Shown here one piece after another: positions 17,787 to 25,410 of a stretch of DNA of 64,000 nt. How positions within the stretch are numbered: the stretch's first letter is position 1; the number at the start of each line of letters is the position of its first letter. Below the pieces are notes generated by a model. The model did not search any database. It was given only the letters and a program-made list of their open reading frames with translations, and had not been told where the DNA came from. The translations under genes and the position numbers were made by a program. Source of the stretch: Cellulosimicrobium sp. ES-005 (lineage in GTDB: Bacteria > Actinomycetota > Actinomycetes > Actinomycetales > Cellulomonadaceae); assembly GCF_040448685.1 (NCBI RefSeq), contig NZ_CP159290.1:2356001-2420000 (forward strand). The letters are read 5' to 3'.

Positions 17787-17825
17787 GTGCGGTGCGGCGG
17801 GCCGGTACGACCCGCCGCGCCGCAC
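17787..17825 (+). terminator. Terminator after the protease gene
   Basis: GTGCGGTGCGGCGGG and CCCGCCGCGCCGCAC (17787-17801, 17811-17825) form a 15-bp stem with one G-U pair and a nine-base loop, 22 bases after the stop. The -10 of the next gene lies 27 bases further. Confidence 0.6.
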
Positions 17826-17851
17826 CCCGCGCGCACCCGGGACCGCAGGTC

Positions 17852-17857
17852 TACCCT
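17852..17857 (+). promoter_or_regulatory. -10 element of a leaderless GerW-like gene
   Basis: TACCCT lies seven bases before the ATG at 17865, with no Shine-Dalgarno in between. This suggests a leaderless transcript. Confidence 0.45.
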
Positions 17858-17864
17858 TCCTGCC

Positions 17865-18386
17865 ATGAGCACACACGCGAGCTCGGACACGTCCCCGGTC
17901 GACCCGGCGCACATCACCCACGCGGCACGCGACACGCTCACCGTGCGTCGCGTCTTCGGAGAGTCCTACGAGCGCGACGGCACGCTCGTCATCCCCGTCG
18001 CGACCGTCTGGGGCGGCACCGGCTCGGGCTGGGGCTCCGGCGCGGGAGAGCTGTCCGGCAAGGGCGCGGCCGACTGGCGTCGCCGCATCGGGGCCGCGTC
18101 CGCGCCGGCGGAGGGCGAGGAGGCCGCGACGCCGAGCACGGGCGCGTCGTCCGACCCCGGGTCCGGCAACGCCGGCGGCGAGGCGGGCGGCGAGGGCTCC
18201 GGAGGCGGGGGCGGCTTCGGGGTCCGCGTCGTCGCCAAGGGGGTCTACGTCGTCGACGACGCGGGCGTGCGCTGGCAGCCCGCGCTGGACCTCAACCGCG
18301 TGATCCTCGGCGGGCAGGCGCTCGGGGCGGTCGTCGCGTTCTCGGCCGCGCTCGCGTGGGGCCTGAGCCGCCTGCGCCGTCGCTGA
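17865..18386 (+). CDS. GerW/YtfJ-family protein with C-terminal membrane anchor
   Basis: A 173-residue protein resembling the GerW (YtfJ) sporulation family. It has the family core VRRVFGESYERDGTLVIPVATVWGGTGSGWG, then a Gly/Ser/Ala-rich linker, then GGFGVRVVAKGVYVVDDAGVRWQPALD. The C-terminal hydrophobic helix (ALGAVVAFSAALAWGLSRL) may anchor it. GerW is needed for spore germination in Bacillus, but homologues are widespread in actinobacteria that make no endospores, where the role is unknown. It converges on sseB with a 10-base gap. Confidence 0.78.
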   Translation: MSTHASSDTSPVDPAHITHAARDTLTVRRVFGESYERDGTLVIPVATVWGGTGSGWGSGAGELSGKGAADWRRRIGAASAPAEGEEAATPSTGASSDPGSGNAGGEAGGEGSGGGGGFGVRVVAKGVYVVDDAGVRWQPALDLNRVILGGQALGAVVAFSAALAWGLSRLRRR

Positions 18387-18396
18387 CCCGGGACGG

Positions 18397-19131
18397 TCAG
18401 TCCGCCCGGCCGACCCGCAGCTCGAGGCCGTCGACGCGCTCGGACACGACGGCGTCGTTCGCCAGGGCGGCGTTGACCTGACCGAGCACCGCGTCGAGGC
18501 CCGCCCGGTCCAGCCCGGCGTCGATGCGCAGCACGACGGCGACCTCCGCGCGCCGCCCCGGCTCCGCCCACGCCCGCGCGACGTGCGGGATCCCGGCGAG
18601 CGCGCCCTGGACCGCCGCGAGCACCTCGGGGTCCACCGCGCCGTCGACGACGGTCGGCGACCAGTCCTTGCCCTGGGCGAGCGCCCACACGGCCGGCCGG
18701 GGCACGAGCGCCGTCACGGGGCCGCCCGGGTCGAGGACGAGCAGCGACCAGTCCTCGCTCACGGCGGACAGCGCCGCGCGGCGGGCGTCCACGGGGACGG
18801 GGCGAGCGCTCGCGCGCCACGCCGCCATCGTCGCCACGGACGTGAACACCGGGAGCGCGCGGCGACCGTCCGGCGCCTCGATCGCGACGACGCCCGCCGA
18901 TGCCTCCTTGTCGACGGTGTGCCCGTGCTCGCCCTCGCCCGCGCTCTCGAGCTCGGCCAGGATCGGGATGAGGACGCGCGTCTCGCCGAGCCGCGCGACG
19001 ACCTCGGCCAACGAGCCCGAGCCCGCGGCGTAGGCGTCGAGGAGCGCGGCCAGCGCCGGGTCCGCCGAGCCGTCGTCGCCCGCGAAGCCGGAGGACGGCG
19101 GCAGCGCCTTCCCTGCGGAGCCCGTCGTCAC
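18397..19131 (-). CDS. SseB family protein
   Basis: A 244-residue protein with the SseB N-terminal domain. The pattern [12 protein letters not shown] near residue 48 is followed by [30 protein letters not shown]-terminal domain with SseB_C-like features runs to the end ([18 protein letters not shown]). The name comes from an enhanced serine-sensitivity locus in Escherichia coli, and the molecular role is not settled. The GTG start sits in a GTGA overlap with priA. It is the last gene of the hisC-hisB-hisH-priA-sseB transcript. Confidence 0.83.
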   Translation of the reverse strand: MTTGSAGKALPPSSGFAGDDGSADPALAALLDAYAAGSGSLAEVVARLGETRVLIPILAELESAGEGEHGHTVDKEASAGVVAIEAPDGRRALPVFTSVATMAAWRASARPVPVDARRAALSAVSEDWSLLVLDPGGPVTALVPRPAVWALAQGKDWSPTVVDGAVDPEVLAAVQGALAGIPHVARAWAEPGRRAEVAVVLRIDAGLDRAGLDAVLGQVNAALANDAVVSERVDGLELRVGRAD

Positions 19132-19859
19132 GGCCGACCCGCGACGTCGAGCGCCTGGGGCAGCGTGAACGCGCCCGCGTAGAGGGCCTTCCCCACGATC
19201 GCCCCCTCGACGCCCGCGGGGACGAGCGCGCGCAGCGCCTCGAGGTCGGCGAGGCTGGAGATGCCGCCCGACGCGACGACCGGCGCCTCGGTGCGCGCCG
19301 CGACGTCGCGCAGGAGGTCGAGGTTGGGGCCGCGCAGCGTGCCGTCCTTGGTCACGTCCGTGACGACGTAGCGCGCGCACCCGGCGGCCTCGAGGCGGTC
19401 GAGGACCTCCCAGAGGTCGCCGCCCTCCTGGGTCCACCCGCGCGCCGCGAGCGTCGTGCCGCGCACGTCGAGGCCGACGGCGATCGCGTCGCCGTGCTCC
19501 GCGATGACCTTCGCCGTCCACTCGGGGTTCTCGAGCGCCGCGGTGCCGAGGTTGACGCGGCGCGCTCCGGTGGCGAGCGCGCGCTCGAGCGACGCGTCGT
19601 CGCGGATCCCGCCGGAGAGCTCGACCTGGACGTCGAGACGCGCGACGACGTCGGCGAGCAGCTCCGCGTTGGAGCCGCGGCCGAACGCGGCGTCGAGGTC
19701 CACGAGGTGGATCCACTCGGCACCGCCCGACTGCCAGTCGAGCGCGGCGGCGAGCGGGTCGCCGTACGAGGTCTCGGAGCCGGCCTCGCCCTGGACGAGG
19801 CGGACGGCCTGGCCGTCGGCGACGTCGACGGCGGGGAGCAGCACGAGGCGGTCGGTCAC
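19128..19859 (-). CDS. priA: Bifunctional HisA/TrpF isomerase PriA
   Basis: A 243-residue (beta/alpha)8 barrel catalysing the Amadori rearrangement of ProFAR in histidine synthesis and, in actinobacteria lacking trpF, of PRA in tryptophan synthesis. The two catalytic Asp are visible in [18 protein letters not shown] near residue 11 and [13 protein letters not shown] near residue 170. The phosphate-binding loops ELSGGIRDD and VVASGGISS are also present. I chose GTG at 19859 because GGAG lies six bases upstream; the ATG four codons earlier (19871) has no ribosome-binding site. The dual activity is inferred from the lineage; no trpF is seen in the window. Confidence 0.92.
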   Translation of the reverse strand: MTDRLVLLPAVDVADGQAVRLVQGEAGSETSYGDPLAAALDWQSGGAEWIHLVDLDAAFGRGSNAELLADVVARLDVQVELSGGIRDDASLERALATGARRVNLGTAALENPEWTAKVIAEHGDAIAVGLDVRGTTLAARGWTQEGGDLWEVLDRLEAAGCARYVVTDVTKDGTLRGPNLDLLRDVAARTEAPVVASGGISSLADLEALRALVPAGVEGAIVGKALYAGAFTLPQALDVAGRP

Positions 19860-19942
19860 GGGGTTCTCCATCGGTGTCGGCGGCGCGTCGCTGTCGCGCC
19901 GGGTGGTGCGCGCCGGGCGAGGTGCACCCGGCGCGCGGTCGG

Positions 19943-20620
19943 TCAGAGCGAGCGGACCCAGTTCTCGAGCAGGGTCGCGCCCGCGTCGCCGGACTTCTCG
20001 GGGTGGAACTGCGTGGCGGACAGCGGCCCGTTCTCCACGGCGGCGACGAACCTCCCGCCGTGGTCGGACCACGTGACGAGCGGTCGCCGGATCGGCGAGT
20101 CGGCGGGCAGGTCCTGGCCAGTCGTGAACGACCGGGCGGCGTAGGAGTGGACGAAGTAGAAGCGCTCGTCCTCGACGCCGCGGAACAGCACGCTGCCCGC
20201 GGGCACGTCGACCGTGTCCCATCCCATGTGGGGCACGACCTCCGCCTCGAGCCGGTCGACGAGACCGGCCCACTCCCCCAGCCCGTCGGTCAGGGTGCCG
20301 TGCTCGTCGCCCCGGTCGAACATGACCTGCATGCCCACGCAGATGCCGAGCACGGGGCGCCCGCCGGCGAGCCGCCGTCCGACGATCTCGTCGCCGCGGA
20401 CGCCGCGCAGGCCCGCCATGACCGCGGCGAACGCGCCGACGCCGGGGACGACGAGCCCGTCGGCGTCCTGGGCCGCGGCACGGTCCGCGGTGAGCTCGAC
20501 GTCCGCGCCGACGCGCTCGAGCGCACGCACGGCCGAGCGGACGTTGCCGAACCCGTAGTCGAGGACGACGACGGACGGGCGCCGCACGCCCGACGCCTCA
20601 CCGACGACCGGCTCGCTCAT
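19943..20620 (-). CDS. hisH: Imidazole glycerol phosphate synthase, glutamine amidotransferase subunit
   Basis: A 225-residue class I glutamine amidotransferase supplying ammonia to HisF. The nucleophile is Cys in [11 protein letters not shown] near residue 88, and His/Glu are in TQFHPEKSG near residue 205. The N-terminus [18 protein letters not shown] is typical, with a short extension of about 14 residues in front. The ATG overlaps the stop of the 171-residue hypothetical gene (ATGA). The partner hisF is not in the window. Confidence 0.96.
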   Translation of the reverse strand: MSEPVVGEASGVRRPSVVVLDYGFGNVRSAVRALERVGADVELTADRAAAQDADGLVVPGVGAFAAVMAGLRGVRGDEIVGRRLAGGRPVLGICVGMQVMFDRGDEHGTLTDGLGEWAGLVDRLEAEVVPHMGWDTVDVPAGSVLFRGVEDERFYFVHSYAARSFTTGQDLPADSPIRRPLVTWSDHGGRFVAAVENGPLSATQFHPEKSGDAGATLLENWVRSL

Positions 20621-21132
20621 GCGCCGCTCCTCCGGGCCCGGCGCGCGGCGGACGTGAGCAGCCGCATCGCCTTCCAGCGCGAGATCGACGAGCTCGCGAC
20701 GACGCCGGCCTGGTCGGCGAGCGTCGTCGTGCCGGTGAGCAGGTCCTCGAGCGCCTCGGGCGCGCCGCCGAGCACGAGGCCCGGCGCGAGCTGGTCGCCC
20801 GGGGCGCCGTCGGTCCAGCGCGTCATCGTGAGCTGTTCGCCGCTGCGCGCCACGAGCACGAGCGGCACGCCCTTGACCAGGGTGGTCAGCGCGGCGGCGG
20901 CGTGCGCGGGCGCGTCGCCGGCCGTGTCGCGGAGCACCGCGACGGCGCCCACGTCGGTCGGCACGACGTCGGCCTCGACCTGGGCGAGCGAGCACGCCGC
21001 GGCGAGCGGCTCGGCCCCGGCGATCTGCGTGATGAGCGCGACGAGGTCGGGCGCCGCGGAAGGACCCGTGAGGGACGAGAGGTCGTCCGGGATCTCGACG
21101 CCGTCGAGCGCGTCGTCGTCGTGCGTGCTCAC
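20617..21132 (-). CDS. Hypothetical protein inside the his operon
   Basis: A 171-residue protein starting at GTG. It overlaps hisB upstream (GTGA) and hisH downstream (ATGA), so it is fully integrated into the operon. The sequence is mostly alpha/beta with an SseB-like feel ([25 protein letters not shown]). It has a basic C-terminal helix ([22 protein letters not shown]) that could lie on a membrane or nucleic acid. I do not recognise a catalytic motif. No his biosynthetic step is missing that it could obviously fill. Confidence 0.75.
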   Translation of the reverse strand: MSTHDDDALDGVEIPDDLSSLTGPSAAPDLVALITQIAGAEPLAAACSLAQVEADVVPTDVGAVAVLRDTAGDAPAHAAAALTTLVKGVPLVLVARSGEQLTMTRWTDGAPGDQLAPGLVLGGAPEALEDLLTGTTTLADQAGVVASSSISRWKAMRLLTSAARRARRSGA

Positions 21133-21728
21133 AGGGCCCCCTTGGTGGACGGGACGCCCTCGACGCGCGGGTCGGGAGCGACCGCGGCGCGCAGCGCGCG
21201 GGCGAGGGCCTTGAACTGCGCCTCGACGATGTGGTGCGGGTCGCGACCGGCGAGGACGCGCACGTGGATGCAGATGCCCGCGTGGTGCGCGATCGACTCG
21301 AGCACGTGGCGCGTGAGCGACCCCGTGAAGTGCCCGCCGATGAGGTGGTACTCCTGGCCCTCCGGCTCGCCCGAGTGGACGAGGTACGGGCGTCCGGACA
21401 CGTCCACGACGGCGAGCGCGAGCGCCTCGTCGAGGGGAACGGTGGCGTCGCCGAAGCGGCCGATGCCGGCCTTGTCCCCGAGCGCGACGCGCAGCGCCTC
21501 GCCGATCGTGATCGCCACGTCCTCGACGGTGTGGTGCGCGTCGATGTGCGTGTCGCCCGTCGCGACGACCTTGAGGTCGATGAGCGAGTGCTTGCCCAGC
21601 GCCGTGAGCATGTGGTCGTAGAACGGGACGGTCGTCGAGATCTCCGTCCGTCCCGTGCCGTCGAGGTCGAGCTCGACGAGCACGCTCGACTCGGACGTCG
21701 CGCGCTCGATGCGCGCGGTGCGCTTCAC
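21129..21728 (-). CDS. hisB: Imidazoleglycerol-phosphate dehydratase
   Basis: A 199-residue monofunctional IGPD. The manganese-binding His motifs are in [19 protein letters not shown] near residue 40, [11 protein letters not shown] near residue 68, and [14 protein letters not shown] and [12 protein letters not shown] in the second repeat. Start GTG lies in a GTGA overlap with hisC. The size fits actinobacterial HisB without the N-terminal phosphatase domain. Confidence 0.97.
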   Translation of the reverse strand: MKRTARIERATSESSVLVELDLDGTGRTEISTTVPFYDHMLTALGKHSLIDLKVVATGDTHIDAHHTVEDVAITIGEALRVALGDKAGIGRFGDATVPLDEALALAVVDVSGRPYLVHSGEPEGQEYHLIGGHFTGSLTRHVLESIAHHAGICIHVRVLAGRDPHHIVEAQFKALARALRAAVAPDPRVEGVPSTKGAL

Positions 21729-22888
21729 AGTCCTGCCACCTCCACGAGGGCCTGTCGGAAGGCCCGCATCTCCTCGCCGGTGCCGATCGACACCCGCAGC
21801 CAGCCGTCGGGACCAGTCTCCCGGATGAGCACGCCCCGCTCCAACAGGCCCGCCCAGACCGCGTGCCGGTCGTCGAACGTGCCGAAGAGGACGAAGTTCG
21901 CGTCGGACTCCGCGACCGCGAGCGCGCGCCCGTCCGGGTGCCGCAGCGAGCGCAGCCACGCGACGGTCTCGTCGCGCCGCTCGCGCAGCGCCGAGACCTG
22001 CGCGAGCAGCTCCGCCGAGTGCGACAGGGCCGCGCGCGCGACCGCCTGGGTCACGGCGGACAGGTGGTACGGGAGCCGGACCACGCGCAGCGCGTCGACG
22101 AGCTCGCGCGACGCCGCGAGGTAGCCCACGCGGGCGCCCGCGAGCGCGAACGCCTTGGACATCGTGCGCGTCACGGCGAGGTTCGGGTACCGGTCGAGCA
22201 GCTCGAGCGCGGAGGGCGTGCCGGCGCGGCGGAACTCGCCGTACGCCTCGTCGACGACGACGACGGCCGGCGCCTCGCGCCCGTCGGCGAGCGGCACGCG
22301 GACCGCGAGCGCCGCCTCGCACACCGCCTCGACGGTCGCCGCGGGCAGCGCGGTCCCGGTCGGGTTGTTGGGGCTCGCGAGCAGGACGACGGACGGCTGC
22401 TCGCGCGCGACCACCTCGCGCGCGTGCTCCGGATCGAGCGTGAAGTCCTCGGCGCGGCGCCCGACGACCCACGCCGTGTGGGTGTCGCGCGCGTACTCCG
22501 GGTACATCGAGTACGTGGGCGCGAACGACACCGCGGTGCGGCCCGGGCCGCCGAACGCCTGCAGCACGTGGAGCATGATCTCGTTCGACCCGTTGGCCGC
22601 CCAGAGCTGCTCGGCGCCCAGCGCGACGCCGGACTCCGCGCCCAGGTACGCCGCGAGGTCGGCGCGCAGCCCGAGGAAGTCGCGGTCGGGGTAGCGGTTG
22701 AGGCCCGCGGCGGCGTCGCGCACGGCCTGCGTGATCGTCGCGACGACTGCCTCGCTCGGCGCGTGCGGGTTCTCGTTGACGTTGAGCAGGACCGGGACGT
22801 CGAGCTGCGGCGCGCCGTACGGCTCGACACCGGCGAGCTCGGGGCGCAGCGGGAGCAGGGGCCGTCCCGCGACGGAGGGTGGGGTCAC
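21725..22888 (-). CDS. hisC: Histidinol-phosphate aminotransferase
   Basis: A 387-residue class I/II PLP aminotransferase making histidinol phosphate. The PLP-binding Lys is in [18 protein letters not shown] near residue 230. The SPNNPTGT motif lies near 173 and the cofactor Asp/Tyr in [12 protein letters not shown] near 207. The GTG start is six bases after a -10-like TAGACT, so the hisC-hisB-hisH-priA-sseB operon probably begins with a leaderless message. Confidence 0.95.
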   Translation of the reverse strand: MTPPSVAGRPLLPLRPELAGVEPYGAPQLDVPVLLNVNENPHAPSEAVVATITQAVRDAAAGLNRYPDRDFLGLRADLAAYLGAESGVALGAEQLWAANGSNEIMLHVLQAFGGPGRTAVSFAPTYSMYPEYARDTHTAWVVGRRAEDFTLDPEHAREVVAREQPSVVLLASPNNPTGTALPAATVEAVCEAALAVRVPLADGREAPAVVVVDEAYGEFRRAGTPSALELLDRYPNLAVTRTMSKAFALAGARVGYLAASRELVDALRVVRLPYHLSAVTQAVARAALSHSAELLAQVSALRERRDETVAWLRSLRHPDGRALAVAESDANFVLFGTFDDRHAVWAGLLERGVLIRETGPDGWLRVSIGTGEEMRAFRQALVEVAGL

Positions 22889-22894
22889 CCGGAC

Positions 22895-22900
22895 AGTCTA
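22895..22900 (-). promoter_or_regulatory. -10 element of the leaderless hisC operon
   Basis: TAGACT on the minus strand is followed by six bases and then the GTG of hisC at 22888. The identical hexamer TAGACT precedes hisD with a seven-base gap, suggesting matched expression of the two his transcripts. Confidence 0.6.
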
Positions 22901-23010
22901 CGAACCGCGTGCGCACCGACGTCCGTGACGTCCGGCACGCGGGCAGCGGCGCTGGTCGTGGCCGGGCTCGCGCCGACCTCGCGCCCGGCGCGCGGTCGCC
23001 GGCCGCCACG

Positions 23011-23571
23011 TCATGCGGACGTGACCTCGCCGCCGTCGACCGTCACGGGCACCTCGGGCAGGGACGCGGGTGCCGGCCCGCCGAGCACGGCGCCGGTCGC
23101 GAGGTCGTAGCGGGACGCGTGGCACGGGCACAGGAGCTCGCCGTCCCCGGGCGCGACCGTGCAGCCCTGGTGGGTGCAGATCGCGCTGAAGGCCGCGAAC
23201 GTCCCGTCCTCGGGCTGCGTGACGAGGAGCGGGGCGCCCGCGACGGTGACCGCGAGCGCCCCGCCGACCGGGACGTCGTCGGTGCTGGCGAGCGCCTGTC
23301 CGGGCTCGACGACGGCCTCGCCCCCGCCGGAGCCGTCGTCGCCGCTCGTCGCCCCGTCCTGCGTCCCCGACGGCTCGCCGCCGCACGCGGCGAGGAGGGC
23401 GAGCGCGGCGCCCGCGCCGGACCCGGCGAGGACGACGCGCCGCGTCGGCGTCGCCGCGTGGGGGACACGCGGCCGCGGGGCCGAACCCCGGTCCGGGCCA
23501 CGGGCCGGAGCCCTCGTGCTCCGGTCGGGTCCGGCGCCGTGCGCGGCGTCTGCGCGGTGCGGTGCGTCCAT
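23011..23571 (-). CDS. Rieske [2Fe-2S] lipoprotein with Tat signal
   Basis: A 186-residue exported Rieske protein. The N-region has a twin-arginine motif ([12 protein letters not shown]) followed by a hydrophobic stretch and a lipobox LAAC near residue 63. An acidic Ser/Gly linker leads to a C-terminal Rieske domain with both cluster-binding boxes: CTHQGC near residue 130 and CPCHASRYD near residue 148. No cytochrome b or oxygenase partner is adjacent, so it is not an obvious subunit of the bc complex. It probably works as a small membrane-tethered electron carrier. A Shine-Dalgarno GGGAGG lies five bases before the ATG. Confidence 0.87.
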   Translation of the reverse strand: MDAPHRADAAHGAGPDRSTRAPARGPDRGSAPRPRVPHAATPTRRVVLAGSGAGAALALLAACGGEPSGTQDGATSGDDGSGGGEAVVEPGQALASTDDVPVGGALAVTVAGAPLLVTQPEDGTFAAFSAICTHQGCTVAPGDGELLCPCHASRYDLATGAVLGGPAPASLPEVPVTVDGGEVTSA

Positions 23572-23719
23572 GTCCGGCCTCCCTGCACGGTGCCTGCACG
23601 GCGGACCCCTCGACCCGCCCCGGCCGCCCGGCGCGCGCGACGACGTCGGCGGCGGTTCCATTGAAGCACCGGGGCGCGCGGGCCCGCGCCCCGACCGCCC
23701 ACGAGCGGAGGAGACGACG

Positions 23720-24151
23720 ATGTCCGTGACCACGGGGCCGCCCACGCCGCCCGTCCGGGAGGGCCGCGCGCTCGGCGCGTGGGTCCTGCGCGGCCTGACC
23801 GCCGCCGGGCTGCTGCTCTCGGCCGACGTCCACCTCGCCCTGTTCGTCGAGGGGTACCGCGACATCGACGTGGTCGGTCCGCTCTTCGCGCTCAACGCGG
23901 TCGCGGGGCTCGTCCTCGGCCTCCTCGTCCTCGTGTGGCGGCACTGGCTCCCGCTCCTCGGCGCGGTCGGGTTCGGGGCGCTCACCCTCGCCGCGTTCTA
24001 CCTGTCGACGACCGTGGGGTTCTTCGGCGTGAACGAGACGGTGGGCGGGACGCAGCAGGTGCTCGCCGCGGTGAGCGAGTGGGTCGTCGTGGTGGCGGGG
24101 ACTCTCGCCCTCGTCGTGGAGAGGCGAAGGTCACGAGCCGCACGGCCCTGA
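23720..24151 (+). CDS. Four-helix integral membrane protein, unknown function
   Basis: A 143-residue protein with about four transmembrane helices, at roughly residues 20-42, 52-75, 78-98 and 113-133 (for example WVLRGLTAAGLLLSADVHLALF). A GGAGGAG Shine-Dalgarno precedes the ATG. It is divergent from the Rieske gene with about 150 bases between them, so both could share control. The His in LSADVHLALF and the Tyr/Asp-rich loop EGYRDIDVV are noticeable but not diagnostic. Confidence 0.7.
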   Translation: MSVTTGPPTPPVREGRALGAWVLRGLTAAGLLLSADVHLALFVEGYRDIDVVGPLFALNAVAGLVLGLLVLVWRHWLPLLGAVGFGALTLAAFYLSTTVGFFGVNETVGGTQQVLAAVSEWVVVVAGTLALVVERRRSRAARP

Positions 24152-24269
24152 GTCGTCGATACCGCCGCTCACCGCGCCGGCCCTCCCCGGCGCGCGTAGC
24201 GTCGAGGACGAGGCAGGACCGCCGGCACGGTCCGGCCGCCACTCTCCCCGAGCAACCGAGGTGATCGTC

Positions 24270-25301
24270 ATGCCCACCATGCGTGCCGCCGTCGTCCACT
24301 CCTTCACGGACCCGCTGCGCGTCGACGAGGTCGAGGTCCCCACCCCCGGACCGCACGAGGCCCTCGTCAAGGTCGACTACACCGGCGTGTGCCACACGGA
24401 CCTGCACGCCGCGCACGGCGACTGGCCGGTGAAGCCCTCGCCCCCGTTCGTGCCCGGACACGAGGGCGTCGGCACGGTCGTCGCGGTGGGCGACCAGGTG
24501 ACCCGCGTCCGGGTCGGCGACACGGTCGGCAACGCCTGGCTCTGGAGCGCGTGCGGCGAGTGCGAGTACTGCGAGACGGGCTGGGAGACGCTGTGCCCGC
24601 ACCAGAAGAACGGCGGCTACTCGGTCGACGGCTCGTTCGGCCAGTACATGCTCGTCGACTCGCGCTACTGCCCGGTGGTCCCGGACGGGGTCGACCTGTC
24701 CGCCGTGGGGCCGATCCTGTGCGCGGGCGTCACCGTCTACAAGGGCCTCAAGGTCACGGACACCCAGCCCGGCGAGTGGGTGCTGGTCTCCGGGATCGGC
24801 GGGCTCGGGCACATCGCGGTGCAGTACGCCGTCGCGATGGGCCGCCGCGTCGCCGCGGTGGACGTGGACGACGAGAAGCTCGCCCTCGCGCGCAAGCACG
24901 GCGCGGAGGTCACGGTCAACGCCGCGACGTCGCCCGACGCCGCGGCCGAGATCCAGGAGCAGACGGGCGGCGGCGTCCACGGCGCGCTGGTCACCGCCGT
25001 CAACGCGCACGCGTTCCCGCAGGCCGTGGGAGCGCTGCGCCGCGGCGGCACGGTCTCGCTCGTCGGGCTCCCGCCGGAGAAGTTCCCGCTCGACATCTTC
25101 ACGACCGTCCTCTTCGGGCTGACCGTGCGCGGGTCGATCGTCGGGACGCGCAAGGACATGGCGGAGGCGCTCGACTTCTTCGCCCGCGGGAAGATCAGCC
25201 CGACGTACACGGTGCGCCCGCTCGACGACGTCAACGCGATCTTCTCCGAGATGGAGGAGGGCAGGATCGACGGTCGCGTGGTCATGGACATGCGCTCCTG
25301 A
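24270..25301 (+). CDS. adhP: Zinc-dependent alcohol dehydrogenase
   Basis: A 343-residue MDR alcohol dehydrogenase of the AdhP type, NAD-dependent interconversion of primary alcohols and aldehydes. Catalytic zinc ligands are visible: Cys in TGVCHTDLHAAHGDW near residue 37 and His in PGHEGVG near residue 59. The structural zinc site is CGECEYCETGWETLC near 92-106. The Rossmann motif GIGGLGHIAVQYA lies near 170. The ATG at 24270 follows GAGG at eight bases; a GTG three codons earlier is possible. A strong terminator follows, so it is monocistronic. Confidence 0.95.
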   Translation: MPTMRAAVVHSFTDPLRVDEVEVPTPGPHEALVKVDYTGVCHTDLHAAHGDWPVKPSPPFVPGHEGVGTVVAVGDQVTRVRVGDTVGNAWLWSACGECEYCETGWETLCPHQKNGGYSVDGSFGQYMLVDSRYCPVVPDGVDLSAVGPILCAGVTVYKGLKVTDTQPGEWVLVSGIGGLGHIAVQYAVAMGRRVAAVDVDDEKLALARKHGAEVTVNAATSPDAAAEIQEQTGGGVHGALVTAVNAHAFPQAVGALRRGGTVSLVGLPPEKFPLDIFTTVLFGLTVRGSIVGTRKDMAEALDFFARGKISPTYTVRPLDDVNAIFSEMEEGRIDGRVVMDMRS

Positions 25302-25320
25302 CGTCCCACGCGCTCGGCTC

Positions 25321-25361
25321 CCGCGGCCCGCGACCCCGTCCCCGGGGTCCGCGGGCCGCGG
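25321..25361 (+). terminator. adhP terminator
   Basis: CCGCGGCCCGCGACCCCG pairs with CGGGGTC-C-GCGGGCCGCGG, a stem of 18 pairs with one bulged base and a small loop, 20 bases after the adhP stop. It lies just upstream of the promoter of the helicase gene. Confidence 0.7.
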
Positions 25362-25397
25362 CCTGTGCACGACGACCCGAGGGTCGGCAGGTGCGCC

Positions 25398-25403
25398 TAC
25401 GAT
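25398..25403 (+). promoter_or_regulatory. -10 element of the leaderless recQ-like gene
   Basis: TACGAT is followed by seven bases and then GTG at 25411. This spacing picks that GTG over the one six bases earlier as the start of the helicase. Confidence 0.55.
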
Positions 25404-25410
25404 CGTGCGG

